DNA from: Rickettsia endosymbiont of Culicoides impunctatus
GTDB lineage: Bacteria; Pseudomonadota; Alphaproteobacteria; Rickettsiales; Rickettsiaceae
NCBI GenBank assembly: GCA_020410785.1
Contig: CP084573.1
Location: 1,302,001-1,366,000, forward strand
Length of the DNA stretch: 64,000 bases
Direction of reading: 5' to 3'
A program made the translations under genes and the position numbers. The notes beneath the pieces are model-generated. The model searched no databases. It saw only the letters and a program-made list of their open reading frames with translations, and was not told the DNA's origin. Within the stretch, counting starts at the first letter, position 1. The number at the start of each line of letters is the position of its first letter. Positions 1-9,919 of this stretch are shown one piece after another.

Positions 1-1150
1 AAGAAAAGTTGCCTGGGAGTTGTGCCCAAAATGTCGATTCTAAGTTTATATCTTCTCGCACATGGATAATCCCAATTTTAGCAAGTTCTTTAGATGCCTG
101 GGCAATTGATTGATCCAATTTTTTTAAATCTGATCCTATAATAGCAATGGAAATTTGTTGTTTACAAAATTGGTTTGGGATTGAAGCATCAAGATTCATT
201 ATCTTATCTATTCCTGTAATTTCAGCAAGCTTAGCATCCTTACTAACTTGTAAAATATAAGCCTGTTCTTCAAATGCCTTAGATACATCTTTTTTATCAA
301 CGAAATAAAATATTTCTGTTGCTATTAATTCTACAGGCAATTGTAGAAATCCATCAAGGGCAGCCGATGATACTTCTTGATATTCCTTTATTGAGATAAT
401 GGATGCAAACTTTTTACCATGTTGACTTATTACTTCAATCTTATCGTTACCAACTGCATATTGATTAGACGCTAAAGCATTAGATAAATTGGCAATCGGC
501 ACTAGGCAATATTCCTCGTTGAGATGGACTATTCTACGATATAAAAACATCAAATCAGAGTAAGATTCCTCTCCTTCAAATCTTATTCCTAACTTTACGG
601 CACCGAAATCTTGTAAATCGAGAAGTATGGTATCAACAGTACTATTTAGCATTTTAAAAACACTATCTAAGTAGTTATTTTGGTAATTAACAAGTTTGTC
701 GAAAGACAAAGAAGTTATCAAAGAGTTGATATCTTTAACTTTAATGTTATTAGAATCATAAATTATTGAGATATATAAGGTGTTAACAAATTTATCATCC
801 CAGTAATTTTTTTGTTGCCATAGATTGTGAATATTAGCTGGTAATAATTTATTGTAAGGAGTTGTGTCATCTAAGTTTGTCTTACGTCGTACCGTATGTA
901 TCCAGAATGCAAAATTTTTATTACGAACATTTTTCTTGATAGCATTACGCACTACTTCTCGTAGATTGAATAGCTTATCACTAATATTTTCTGCATTAAT
1001 ACCGTTTATTTGGATAGTTTGAAGCAATTCCCCATTCTTAGTTAACAGAGTATTTTCATTATAATGACAAGCAATTGGAATGAAATTCTCTGCAGAATTA
1101 TTATACAAATCCTTATCAATTTTTCTTGAGTTACCAACTATTTTAAACAC
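1..1150 (-). CDS. rvhB4b: VirB4-family ATPase, N-terminal part (second rickettsial VirB4 paralogue); runs off the window start
   Basis: The reading frame is open from a GTG at 1150 down to base 1, about 383 codons, with a stop (TAG at 1162-1160) just upstream, so GTG is the likely start. The translation begins VFKIVGNSRKIDKDLYNN and continues with the CagE/TrbE/VirB4 N-terminal pattern (NFIPIACHYNENTLLTKNGE, then FAFWIHTVRRK). The Walker motifs would lie beyond the left edge and cannot be seen. VirB4 proteins energise type IV secretion at the inner membrane. Rickettsia keep two copies for the P-type rvh system, and one of them, as I recall, lies next to serS, which fits the neighbour here. 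The paralogue assignment rests mainly on that neighbour. It is a separate system from the F-type tra operon at 18-36 kb. Confidence 0.82.
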   Translation of the reverse strand, partial: MFKIVGNSRKIDKDLYNNSAENFIPIACHYNENTLLTKNGELLQTIQINGINAENISDKLFNLREVVRNAIKKNVRNKNFAFWIHTVRRKTNLDDTTPYNKLLPANIHNLWQQKNYWDDKFVNTLYISIIYDSNNIKVKDINSLITSLSFDKLVNYQNNYLDSVFKMLNSTVDTILLDLQDFGAVKLGIRFEGEESYSDLMFLYRRIVHLNEEYCLVPIANLSNALASNQYAVGNDKIEVISQHGKKFASIISIKEYQEVSSAALDGFLQLPVELIATEIFYFVDKKDVSKAFEEQAYILQVSKDAKLAEITGIDKIMNLDASIPNQFCKQQISIAIIGSDLKKLDQSIAQASKELAKIGIIHVREDINLESTFWAQLPGNFS

Positions 1151-1193
1151 CAGTGATACCTACATATATTCTTTTGTTTTTAGCATAACTATC

Positions 1194-2480
1194 TTAATTT
1201 TTAGTGGACTGAATTCGTTCTAACCCACCCATATAACTCACCAAAACATCTGGAACCGTTATTGAACCATCAGTATTTTGATAATTTTCTAGAATTGCGA
1301 TTATCGTTCTACCAATTGGTAAACCAGAACCATTCAACGTATGGGCAAAAGTAGTTTCGTTACTACCAAATTCTTTATATCTAGCTTTCATCCTTCTCGC
1401 CTGAAAATCTCCACAATTAGAACAGCTTGAAATCTCACGATATGTATTTTGACCTGGTAACCATACTTCCAGATCATAGGTTTTTTTTGCAGTAAATCCC
1501 ATATCCCCAGTACAAAGCAACATAACTCTATATGGTAGATCAAGTTTTTTTAGAATGGTTTCAGCTGCATTAGTTATATATTCATGTTCACATTTAGATT
1601 CTTCTGCAGTAGTTATTGTAACCAATTCAACTTTACCAAATTGATGCATACGTATCATACCTCTAGTATCCTTACCACTACTCCCAGATTCTGATCTGTA
1701 ACAAGGGGTATAAGCAACATAACGTATAGGTAATTCTTCTCTAGCTATTATAGTATCAGATACCATATTAACAAGAGGTACTTCGCCTGTTGGAATTAGC
1801 CTGTAATTACTCGTCGTTTCAAACGAATCTTCTGCAAATTTTGGCAATTGACCACTATTATACATAGCAACTGGTCGTACTAAAGATGGAGGAGATAACT
1901 CAATAAAACCAAATTCCTCAGTATGAATATCAATCATAAAGTTAATCAATGCCCGCTCTAGCTTTGCTAAATCTCCTTTGAGAGTTACAAATCTACTCCC
2001 AGACATTTTAGCAGTACGTACAAAATCCATCATACCTAAACTCTCACCAAGCTCAAAATGCTGCTTAGCTAACAATGGTGATGGTTTTGTTGTAATGTCT
2101 CCGACTGTTCTAATCAGCTTATTCATACTTCCATCAGTACCGTATGGCACGTCATCATCAGGAAGATTTGAAAGTACTCCCAGCATATCGTTAAGCTGAT
2201 GATTACTATTTAATTTTAGAGTCAGTTCTTCTAATTTTTCATTTATATGATCCACATCACGCTTTAGTTCTTCAAATTCCTTACTACTCTTGTTAGGCAT
2301 GTTACCTAAATATCTAGATTTTTTCTTTCTTGCATGCTGGAATTGTTGAATAAGATTAGTTAGTTGACGTTTGCTTTCATCTAGTTTAGTAATTTTATCG
2401 GACATTGGAGGAATTCCCCTTTTGATAAGTAAATCATCAAATTCCTGTTTATTTTCTCTAATCCATTTTATATCTAACAT
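1194..2480 (-). CDS. serS: Seryl-tRNA synthetase
   Basis: A 428-residue class II aminoacyl-tRNA synthetase that charges tRNA-Ser, full length for the family. The N-terminal third (residues 25-110) is a charged helical region matching the SerRS tRNA-binding coiled coil. The catalytic core shows TGEVPLVNM, motif 2 as [17 protein letters not shown] near residue 257, and motif 3 as [18 protein letters not shown] near the C-terminus. It begins one base from the end of tatC and probably shares its transcript. Confidence 0.97.
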   Translation of the reverse strand: MLDIKWIRENKQEFDDLLIKRGIPPMSDKITKLDESKRQLTNLIQQFQHARKKKSRYLGNMPNKSSKEFEELKRDVDHINEKLEELTLKLNSNHQLNDMLGVLSNLPDDDVPYGTDGSMNKLIRTVGDITTKPSPLLAKQHFELGESLGMMDFVRTAKMSGSRFVTLKGDLAKLERALINFMIDIHTEEFGFIELSPPSLVRPVAMYNSGQLPKFAEDSFETTSNYRLIPTGEVPLVNMVSDTIIAREELPIRYVAYTPCYRSESGSSGKDTRGMIRMHQFGKVELVTITTAEESKCEHEYITNAAETILKKLDLPYRVMLLCTGDMGFTAKKTYDLEVWLPGQNTYREISSCSNCGDFQARRMKARYKEFGSNETTFAHTLNGSGLPIGRTIIAILENYQNTDGSITVPDVLVSYMGGLERIQSTKN

Positions 2481-3212
2481 CTAATTTCCTCGGTTTTCTA
2501 CAAATTTACACATAATAACTGAAGTTTCATATAATAAAAGCATTGGTATTGCAAGAGCAAATTGGCTAAGCACATCCGGTGGAGTTAAAATACCAGCAAT
2601 AATGAAAATAATTATTATAGACCATCTTCGCTTGTTCACTAAGTCTTTTGCTGTTAATATTTTTAATAAATTTAATATTAGCATAATAATAGGCAATTGA
2701 AAGGCTACACCAAATGCAATAATTAACTGAATTACTAAGTTTAAATATTCGCTAATTCTAGCTTCTAGAACTAGTGGAATAATGACATTATGATCTTCAA
2801 AGCTCAAAAAAAATTGCCATGCACGCGGCATAACAAAGTAAAAAACAAAGACACCCCCACACCAAAATAAAATAGGAGACATAAAAAGAATAAAAGCCGC
2901 ATATTTTTTCTCGTGTGAATATAATCCAGGTTTTATAAATAGAAAGCATTCTATGGCGATAATTGGTATAATCATGACAAAAGAAACAAAAGCCGCAAGT
3001 TTTATGTAAGTAAAGAATGCTTCAGTAAGACCAGTATAGATCACTCTTTTTATATTCGCATGACTTAATTCTGCAAGTGGTTCTAATAAAATATTATATA
3101 TATTGCTACTAAAATAATAACAAATAATAAAACCAATAATGAATGCAGCAAATATTCGTAATAATCTAGCTTTTAACTCTAAAAAATGTTCTTTAAAAGT
3201 ATATGATTTCAT
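2481..3212 (-). CDS. tatC: Sec-independent protein translocase TatC
   Basis: A 243-residue polytopic inner-membrane protein with six hydrophobic segments. It is the TatC signature: an N-terminal HFLELKARLLR stretch (cytosolic, twin-arginine signal recognition), then FILFMSPILFWCGGVFVFYF, and AFQLPIIMLI in the middle. It is the receptor core of the Tat pathway for folded proteins. No tatA or tatB is present here, and rickettsiae usually encode them elsewhere. It lies directly upstream of serS with no gap. Confidence 0.96.
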   Translation of the reverse strand: MKSYTFKEHFLELKARLLRIFAAFIIGFIICYYFSSNIYNILLEPLAELSHANIKRVIYTGLTEAFFTYIKLAAFVSFVMIIPIIAIECFLFIKPGLYSHEKKYAAFILFMSPILFWCGGVFVFYFVMPRAWQFFLSFEDHNVIIPLVLEARISEYLNLVIQLIIAFGVAFQLPIIMLILNLLKILTAKDLVNKRRWSIIIIFIIAGILTPPDVLSQFALAIPMLLLYETSVIMCKFVENRGN

Positions 3213-3316
3213 ATAAAATATTATATTGAATTATGTTTAGGATAGTTTAAAAGTCGTGGAAAAACAATTTAAAGTGTCATGTGAGCGTTCACGGAAAAAA
3301 GTTAAAGTACAAAAAA

Positions 3317-3397
3317 CGTCATTGCGAGCCACCGTAGGTGGCGTGGCAATCCATAAAAGAGTAAATTGCTTCGTCGACCTCATGGTCTCCTCGCAAT
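3317..3397. repeat. Palindromic repeat of the CATTGCGAG type (copy 1, interrupted)
   Basis: The sequence starts GTCATTGCGAGCCACCG and mirrors itself through GGCAATCCAT and ATTGCTTCGTCG to CTCCTCGCAAT. The matching tail CTCGCAATGACG reappears at 4011-4022, after a mobile unit. The stretch before it (3284-3315, GTTCACGGAAAAAAGTTAAA) recurs almost identically at 62228-62255. Confidence 0.8.
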
Positions 3398-3458
3398 CTG
3401 ATGTATCCCCACGAAATTAAGTGTAGAAGTCAAGATTTGATCTTACAGACCCCATAAA

Positions 3459-3713
3459 TTAACTTATTAGATTGTCAGATAAATTTTGACTGTCAGATAA
3501 GTGTTCAAGATACAAGATATCATTATTTTTTTCAAACGCTAATTTTTTACTATCTTTAAAGGTTTGCATAGGCGTTTTACCATAACAATACTTACCAGAA
3601 TGAGGACGTTCGTTATTATAATAACGTAACCAGGTATCAAGATCTTTTTGCAATTCAAAAAGTAAATTGTAAATTTTTTTACGCATTGCAGTGTCATAAA
3701 ACTCATTTTTCAT
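3459..3713 (-). pseudogene. Transposase fragment, C-terminal end of an IS481-type (rve) transposase
   Basis: Eighty-four residues remain. The stretch WLRYYNNERPHSGKYCYGKT followed by PMQTF is the characteristic C-terminal integrase-core tail of IS481-like transposases. The DDE catalytic part is absent because the upstream side is fused to an istB remnant at about 3728. It cannot encode a working transposase. Confidence 0.8.
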
Positions 3714-3727
3714 GGTTTTATGAAACC

Positions 3728-4006
3728 TCTCTAAAAATGGTGGTCAGCTTATCTTTCATTTGCTATCTAAGCTACACTCAAATACTTCAATCATAATTAC
3801 CACCAACCTTATGTTTTCCGAATGGCCTCAAGTATTTGGATGTAACAAAATGACAGCAGCACTGCTTGATAGAATTTGTCACAATTGCGATATTATATAA
3901 ACTGGAAATGAGAGTTACCGTATGAAAAAAAAGAGCTAATATTTTGTAATTTAAGTGGGTCAAAATTGGACGCACTTACTGGGTCAATTTTCAACGCTTA
4001 TTGACA
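3728..4006 (+). pseudogene. istB remnant (IS21 family), 3' end only
   Basis: The bases are nearly identical to 14421-14700, the 3' end of the istB gene and the right terminus of the IS21-type element there. The frame carries a TAA at 3898-3900 where the other copy reads GAA, so this copy is also mutated. Its end, ...CGCTTATTGACA, is the same IS terminus. Confidence 0.8.
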
Positions 4007-4038
4007 TCAGCTCGCAATGACGATTTTTAAACGCATTC

Positions 4039-5124
4039 CTATCTCAATTTTAGCGAAGACAAACCAATTAGAGCAAATATTATAGCTATAATCCAGAAAC
4101 GTATCACAACTTTTGACTCTGACCAGCCATGTTTTTCAAAATGGTGATGCAACGGAGCCATTTTGAAAAGTCTTTTACCACGGGTAGCTTTAAAATAATA
4201 TACTTGAATAATTACTGATAAGGTTTCAACAACAAATAGCCCCCCAATAATTGCTAGAACAAATTCGTGTTTGGCAATAACGCTAACAATACCAAGAGCA
4301 CCACCGAGGCTTAGGCTACCAGTATCTCCCATAAAGATTTCTGCTGGCTGGGCATTAAACCATAAAAATCCTAGGCTAGCACCAACAATTGAAGCACAGA
4401 AGATAGTTAATTCAGAAATATTTGGTACATAAATAATTTGCAGATAATTTGCATAGAAACTATTACCCACCAAGTAAATAATTAAGGTAAAAGAACCTGC
4501 AGTAATAGCAATCGGCACGATGGCAAGACCATCAAGACCATCAGTTAGATTCACCGCATTTGATGCTCCAACTATAACAAACATACTAAAGGGAATGTAA
4601 AACAATCCCAAATCAATCAACAAATTCTTAAAAAATGGAATAGTCAGCAGATTATTTCCTTGATTATTGGCATCCCTTAACAGTAAACAAGCAATTAGAC
4701 AAATAGTAAACTGAAATAATAATTTCTTCTTACCACTAACTCCTTTATGGTGGTTTTTTGTTACTTTAGCATAATCATCCATAAAACCAAGTATACCAAA
4801 GCTAATAAAGACAAATAACACTATCCATATATATTTATTAGTAAGGTCAGAAAATAAGAGAGTAGAAAGACAAACGCTGAGGATAATCATTATCCCGCCC
4901 ATAGTTGGTGTCCCTACTTTGGCTTTGTGGGTTTCTGGTCCGTCATTACGAATTGGTTGCCCATATTTTTGTAAATTTCGTAAAGCTCTAATTATCCTAG
5001 GTCCTATCAAAAAAGAAATAGTCAAACTAAATAATATGGCAAGTCCGATACGGAAAGTAATATAGTGGAATAAATTTGCGACATGCAACTTATGTATATA
5101 GGGGGCAAGAAGGTTGTATATCAC
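4039..5124 (-). CDS. mraY: Phospho-N-acetylmuramoyl-pentapeptide-transferase
   Basis: A 361-residue membrane enzyme that moves phospho-MurNAc-pentapeptide to undecaprenyl phosphate, making lipid I. Family signatures are visible: [18 protein letters not shown] (Mg-binding Asp pair), [24 protein letters not shown] and the cytosolic [11 protein letters not shown] loop. About ten hydrophobic segments are present. Its start overlaps the end of murF by one base, so it is translationally coupled in a murE-murF-mraY operon. Confidence 0.97.
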   Translation of the reverse strand: MIYNLLAPYIHKLHVANLFHYITFRIGLAILFSLTISFLIGPRIIRALRNLQKYGQPIRNDGPETHKAKVGTPTMGGIMIILSVCLSTLLFSDLTNKYIWIVLFVFISFGILGFMDDYAKVTKNHHKGVSGKKKLLFQFTICLIACLLLRDANNQGNNLLTIPFFKNLLIDLGLFYIPFSMFVIVGASNAVNLTDGLDGLAIVPIAITAGSFTLIIYLVGNSFYANYLQIIYVPNISELTIFCASIVGASLGFLWFNAQPAEIFMGDTGSLSLGGALGIVSVIAKHEFVLAIIGGLFVVETLSVIIQVYYFKATRGKRLFKMAPLHHHFEKHGWSESKVVIRFWIIAIIFALIGLSSLKLR

Positions 5125-6497
5125 TAGTGTAACTCAAAAGATTGGATGATTTTACTAAGTTGGGTACTATTTGACCCTTTTATTAAGATTAATTCATTGC
5201 CCTTAAGTAATTTACTTAAGTTTTCTATTAACAGATCAACATTATCAAAATGTATTTTTTCTATTTCGTCTGGCAAAGATTGATAGATATATTGGGTATT
5301 ATTGCCTACTAAAAAAACTCTGTTAGCACCAGAATCGAGAATTGCTGGTATTAAATCTTTGTGGAATTTTATCGAATTGTCCCCCAATTCTAACATATCA
5401 CCTATTATAGCAATTTTTTTCTTGCCACTAAGCTGTTTTAGATATAATAAAGCAGCTTTTACTGATTCTGGATTAGCATTATAATAATCGCAGATAATTT
5501 GGTAGTCCTGACCATGATATTTGGCATTGATTAGCTTACCCCTACCATCCATTAATAATATTTTGCTTAATTGTCTTGCTGCTACATTAATATCTAAGTT
5601 CAATATGGCTGACATCTGAAGAGCGATAGTATAATTTCTAGCATAATGTTCTGGTACAAGGGGAATCTTGATATCTATTTTAGTATTATGAATCGAATAA
5701 CGTAAACGAACTTGTTGGGTAATTTGTTGATATTCATATGATATTAAGCTACAATCTGCATATGGTGATGTGCCAAAACTATATATATTATTAATCGATA
5801 ATTGCTTAAGATTTTGTAAAACTCGGTTATAATATGGGCTATCTAAATCTATAACAGCTATACCATCTTTTGACATTCCTTCAAAAATTTCACATTTAGC
5901 ATCAACCAAATGCAGCTGAGACTGAAAAAATTCAAGATGAGCTTCTGATATTGTAGTAATGACTGATATATCAGGTCTAACCATTTTTGTTAGAGTTCTT
6001 ATTTCTCCTGGATGATTCATACCCATTTCAAAAACAGCATATTCTATATCATCCGGTAGAGAAGCAAGATTTATAGGCACACCAAGATGGTTATTGAAAT
6101 TTCCTCGACTAGCAAAAGTAGAGCCAAAGTGATTTAGTACAGTTTTGATTGCTTCCTTAGTTCCAGTTTTACCACTACTGCCAGTAACCCCAATAAACTT
6201 CGCCTGGGATTTTTGCCGTTTATACTCTGCCATCTGATGCAAAGCAGTTAAGGTATCAGGAACCATAATTACTTTTTCATCAGGCAGCCCTGTTATTTCC
6301 TGACTAATAATTAGCGCATTTGCCCCACGTTCTAGAGCATGTAACGCATAATTATGTCCATCATTAGCTCCTTTAAGAGCAATGAACAAATCACCATCTG
6401 TAACGGAATTAGAATTGAATTGAACTTGTCCGCCATGAATATCAGGATGTACCTCTATATTCAATGCATTACTCAAGTCTCTTGCTGACCAAATCAT
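5124..6497 (-). CDS. murF: UDP-N-acetylmuramoyl-tripeptide--D-alanyl-D-alanine ligase
   Basis: A 457-residue Mur ligase that adds D-Ala-D-Ala to the UDP-MurNAc-tripeptide in the cytoplasm. The ATP-binding loop reads [13 protein letters not shown] near residue 104. The Mur ligase middle-domain pattern [10 protein letters not shown] and the C-terminal DYYNANPES motif are clear. It sits between murE (60-bp gap) and mraY (1-bp overlap). Confidence 0.97.
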   Translation of the reverse strand: MIWSARDLSNALNIEVHPDIHGGQVQFNSNSVTDGDLFIALKGANDGHNYALHALERGANALIISQEITGLPDEKVIMVPDTLTALHQMAEYKRQKSQAKFIGVTGSSGKTGTKEAIKTVLNHFGSTFASRGNFNNHLGVPINLASLPDDIEYAVFEMGMNHPGEIRTLTKMVRPDISVITTISEAHLEFFQSQLHLVDAKCEIFEGMSKDGIAVIDLDSPYYNRVLQNLKQLSINNIYSFGTSPYADCSLISYEYQQITQQVRLRYSIHNTKIDIKIPLVPEHYARNYTIALQMSAILNLDINVAARQLSKILLMDGRGKLINAKYHGQDYQIICDYYNANPESVKAALLYLKQLSGKKKIAIIGDMLELGDNSIKFHKDLIPAILDSGANRVFLVGNNTQYIYQSLPDEIEKIHFDNVDLLIENLSKLLKGNELILIKGSNSTQLSKIIQSFELH

Positions 6498-6557
6498 TAT
6501 ATTATTTTAATATTATACACTACGCAAATTCAAGACAATTCTTACCCCAAATTTGCT

Positions 6558-8039
6558 TTAATTGTCAATAAGTTTATTTTTATTTTGTAGAGCTTTATTG
6601 GCTATATCGAAGTCGTTAAAGGGTAGTTTTTTATTACCGATTATCTGATAATTTTCGTGACCTTTGCCGGCAATTAGCAAAATATCATCTTTTTGTAAAT
6701 TATGTATCGTCTCAGTAATTGCTATTTTTCTATTTTTTATTTCTATAAAACTATTAGTGATCGCTATAATAGCTGGTATAATTTGCTGCCGTATCGATTT
6801 TGGATCTTCGTTTCTTGGATTGTCATCAGTAATAATAATCTCATCGGCAATTTTCGCCGCAACTTGCCCCATTAATGGTCTTTTACTGCTATCTCTATCA
6901 CCACCACAACCAAAAATTACTTTTAATAACCCCTTATCTGATTTTATTTTTCTTAACTCCAGTAAGCTTTTTTCCAAAGCATCTGGGGTATGAGCATAGT
7001 CGATAAACACATTACTATTACCTACTCTCTCTAAACGCCCTTTAACTGCTTTAACTTGCGATAACTTCGATATAACTTGTTCCAAAGGAAAGCCAGTCAA
7101 ATGCACCATCATAACAGCAATCAGTAAGTTGCTAGCTTGAAAACTACCAACTATATCAGTAGTAAAATTATATTTTTGCCCTTTATAGTCACAAACCTTA
7201 TGTCCAGGAATTGTGCTGTCGATAATTTTCAGATCACCATTCATACCCACTGTTAAAAACTTTATATTACGTTGTTGTAAATAATGTTTAATATAATCTA
7301 ATTGTGCTATTTCTGAGTTTAACACAGCCGTTCCTGTTGGCAATAAATTATCTGTAAATAATTTTAGTTTGGCTAAAAGATACTTATCCATATTTTGGTG
7401 ATAGTCAAGGTGATCTTGACTAAAACTAGTAAAGCAAGCAGCATTTACTTTTACACCACATAATCTTTGTTGATCTAAACCATGGCTAGAAGCCTCAAAA
7501 GCTACATATTTTGTGTTATTCTCAGTTAGCTTATGTAAAATATGTTTAAAAGTTATAGGATCAAGAGTAGTAAGAGCCGGGGATTTGTCTAAAATGTCTT
7601 GGACGCTTAAATCCAAACCACTGGCACATTCTACGCCAATAGTCCCGATAGAACAGCTTGGTACTCCTAATAATGTATATAGTTGCCTACAATATGATAC
7701 TACCGAGGTTTTACCGTTAGTACCAGTAGCAGCTACCATATATGGTGGTAATAATGGGTAGAGAATATTAGCAGCTTGACTCAGTGCCAACCGTGCATCA
7801 CTCACAAGATTTATATGTACATCATTGGCGGTAATATTGGGATTGTTTAAACTCTCAGCATCATCTGTAACAATAAATCTCACCCCTTTATTTATTGCAT
7901 CATCAATAAATTTATTACCATCAGAATCCACTCCTTTAATCGCAAAGAATATATCACCAGCTTTAGCTAGTCTAGAGTCACAGCACAAACTGCAAGAGTT
8001 CATCTGACAGATAATTTTATTATCGAATATTTTTTGCAA
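6558..8039 (-). CDS. murE: UDP-N-acetylmuramoyl-tripeptide synthetase (meso-diaminopimelate adding)
   Basis: A 493-residue Mur ligase. The ATP loop ATGTNGKTSVV lies near residue 115. The substrate-selecting motif DNPRNEDP predicts meso-diaminopimelate rather than lysine as the added amino acid. It is the first gene of the murE-murF-mraY set. The retained set implies a peptidoglycan precursor pathway. Confidence 0.97.
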   Translation of the reverse strand: MQKIFDNKIICQMNSCSLCCDSRLAKAGDIFFAIKGVDSDGNKFIDDAINKGVRFIVTDDAESLNNPNITANDVHINLVSDARLALSQAANILYPLLPPYMVAATGTNGKTSVVSYCRQLYTLLGVPSCSIGTIGVECASGLDLSVQDILDKSPALTTLDPITFKHILHKLTENNTKYVAFEASSHGLDQQRLCGVKVNAACFTSFSQDHLDYHQNMDKYLLAKLKLFTDNLLPTGTAVLNSEIAQLDYIKHYLQQRNIKFLTVGMNGDLKIIDSTIPGHKVCDYKGQKYNFTTDIVGSFQASNLLIAVMMVHLTGFPLEQVISKLSQVKAVKGRLERVGNSNVFIDYAHTPDALEKSLLELRKIKSDKGLLKVIFGCGGDRDSSKRPLMGQVAAKIADEIIITDDNPRNEDPKSIRQQIIPAIIAITNSFIEIKNRKIAITETIHNLQKDDILLIAGKGHENYQIIGNKKLPFNDFDIANKALQNKNKLIDN

Positions 8040-8187
8040 TTTAAATATAGCCTAATTAATTATTAAATAGTATATAAGTGTGTTTATCACGTATGGTAAC
8101 CTATGTAAAGAGTTAGTATGATAACACTAAACCAAATTCACAGACACTTATTAGCGAGACCACCCAGTACTCCCATCATTGTGCATA

Positions 8188-8292
8188 GGTGTCATTGCGA
8201 GGAGCCGCTTTGCGGCGACGCGGCAATCCATAAAAACAACCAAAAATGGATTGCTTCACCGACCTTATGGTCTCCTCGCAATGACGGTGTGT
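8188..8292. repeat. Palindromic repeat of the CATTGCGAG type (copy 2, complete)
   Basis: It runs from GTGTCATTGCGAGGAGCCGC to CTCCTCGCAATGACGGTGT, with the inner mirror GGCAATCCAT / ATGGATTGCTTC. The 8040-8367 spacer between murE and the MFS gene holds this element and nothing else I recognise. Confidence 0.85.
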
Positions 8293-8391
8293 TGCACAAA
8301 GTGCCTCCTAGCTAATAGCACCAGTTACTATGGATAACATACTAATCGGGTTAGCTATAGATAATTTTTGACAAAAATTTTACGGTCTCTC

Positions 8392-9594
8392 ATGAAAAAG
8401 AAAGATTTATCAATTTTAATAGGTAATAGTCTGGATCATTTTGATACGGCTATTTATAGTTTCCTTGCTCCAATTTTATCAATCATCTTTTTTCCCAAAG
8501 ATGATCCTATAGTTGCTTTGATCTTAACCTATAGCGTGCTAGCAACTTCAATAATTACTAGACCCGTTGGGGCAATAATTTTTAGTATGATTGCCCAAAA
8601 ACGAGGGGCAACTATGGCTCTATCCTATTCATTGATAGGTGTTGCTATTACCACTATGTTAATAGGATTTATACCAACTTATCAAATGATTGGCTGGTTC
8701 TCACCATTGATGTTGCTCATTATTCGAACGATGTTAGGAATTTTTGGTGAAGGAGAAAGCTCTATTGCCAAATTATATATTCTAGAAAATAAGGTACAGA
8801 CTCAAGGGCTAAAAGCATCATCTCTATATCAATTATCAACAATGCTTGGGATTATTATTGCTTCTTTGGTCAGTGCAATTCTAATTAGTTCCAATCATCA
8901 TGAATATTGGCGTTTATGTTTTATATTAGGAGGAAGTACAGGGATTGTAGGAGGCTATCTTAGACGTTATGCCAATACATCTCAAAAAGCAATAGAACAA
9001 AAATCTTATACATTAAATATGATATTGAATATTATATTTAATAATAAATGCAATATTTTACGGGTGTCTATAGTTAGTGGCTTTTCCTACATGACATATG
9101 TCATACCTTTTATAGTGATGAATAGTTTTGTTCCTCTTATCACATCTATATCTTTGGAAACGATGATGAGTGTTAATACTCTCTTATTAATCATGGATGT
9201 AGCAATGATTCCACTAATATGGTATTTTATTAAGAAATATCGCCCTGTGGATATAATGCTTGTAAGCACTAGCATTCTGTTTATTAGTATAATACCATTA
9301 TGGTTATATATGACAGATGCTTCTGTATGGTATGTTAATTTTGTCCGCTTATGGATTATTACCTTAGGGGTATTATTCGCATGCCCACTAAATTATTGGC
9401 TTAATAGCCTATTCCATGGTTCAGATAAATATATGCTGGTTAGTATTGGTGACGCTATAGGCACCCCAATATTTGGACGCTCTGCTCCTGCAGTGTGCAT
9501 AGCTCTTTGGCACTTTACTAGTTCTTCTATATCTATAGGAGTTTATATTGCAATGATTACTTTAGCTACTATATGGGCGGTGAAGAGTCTGTAG
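8392..9594 (+). CDS. MFS transporter, ProP/metabolite:H+ symporter-like
   Basis: About 400 residues, almost entirely hydrophobic, with some twelve membrane segments. The start NSLDHFDTAIYSFLAPILS and the loop ITRPVGAIIFS resemble the MHS branch (ProP, alpha-ketoglutarate and related symporters) that is expanded in Rickettsia. The loop after segment 2 (MIAQKRGATMAL) sits where the MFS GxxxDRxGR motif is expected, degenerate. I prefer the ATG at 8392 over an in-frame TTG at 8368. The substrate cannot be told from sequence. Confidence 0.85.
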   Translation: MKKKDLSILIGNSLDHFDTAIYSFLAPILSIIFFPKDDPIVALILTYSVLATSIITRPVGAIIFSMIAQKRGATMALSYSLIGVAITTMLIGFIPTYQMIGWFSPLMLLIIRTMLGIFGEGESSIAKLYILENKVQTQGLKASSLYQLSTMLGIIIASLVSAILISSNHHEYWRLCFILGGSTGIVGGYLRRYANTSQKAIEQKSYTLNMILNIIFNNKCNILRVSIVSGFSYMTYVIPFIVMNSFVPLITSISLETMMSVNTLLLIMDVAMIPLIWYFIKKYRPVDIMLVSTSILFISIIPLWLYMTDASVWYVNFVRLWIITLGVLFACPLNYWLNSLFHGSDKYMLVSIGDAIGTPIFGRSAPAVCIALWHFTSSSISIGVYIAMITLATIWAVKSL

Positions 9595-9631
9595 CATTAC
9601 TTGCTTAATATAGCTAATCCAGAAAGTGATC

Positions 9632-9759
9632 AAAAATGGATCGCTTCGACCATTACATGGTCTCGCAATGACGATTGGGGTGCATATATGTCATTGCGAA
9701 AAGGCATAAGCCGACGAAGCAATCCAAGAAAATAGTTAGAAATTGCTTCGTCGCTACTA
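9632..9759. repeat. Palindromic repeats of the CATTGCGAG type (copy 3), split by a 160-bp MITE
   Basis: Two half-palindromes lie back to back: ATGGATCGCTTC..TCGCAATGACG, then GTCATTGCGAAAAGGC..ATTGCTTCGTCGCTACTA. The second one resumes as TAAAGTAGCTCCTTGCAAT at 9920, after the MITE. The uninterrupted form TCGCTACTAAAGTAGCTCC occurs at 30641, which fixes the insertion point. Confidence 0.8.
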
Positions 9760-9919
9760 GGCTCTGTGAACAAAATTTTAATTGTTTAGATTTTGAGTAT
9801 TTTTAAGCGAAAATTAATAAGATTTTTGCCGGAATAGTTAGTTCTATTTCAAAAAAATCTTATAATTTGCAGCTAAAAAGAGTCGAAATCTAAACAATTA
9901 AAATTTTGTTCACAGAGCC
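9760..9919. mobile_element. 160-bp MITE with IS5-type ends (copy 1)
   Basis: The ends GGCTCTGTGAACAAAATTTT and its inverse are near-perfect terminal repeats, flanked by a duplicated TA (9758-9759, 9920-9921). It has no coding capacity. It is almost identical to 58387-58545. Its ends match those of the IS5-family element at 13447-14325 (GGTTCTGTTGACAAAATTTT), so that type of transposase could mobilise it. Confidence 0.85.

Larger units (their letters stand above)
3398..4010. mobile_element. Composite IS remnant inserted in a palindromic repeat, flanked by an 8-bp direct repeat
   Basis: The unit starts CTGATGT and ends ACATCAG (7-bp inverted ends). It is bracketed by CTCGCAAT at 3390-3397 and 4011-4018, which looks like a target duplication inside the palindromic repeat. 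It holds the 3' end of an IS481-like transposase and, beside it, the 3' end of an IS21-type istB gene. Confidence 0.65.

Noticed and set aside
8118-8315. Open frame of 65 codons upstream of the MFS gene
   Set aside because: It lies across a palindromic repeat and has no protein-like character.
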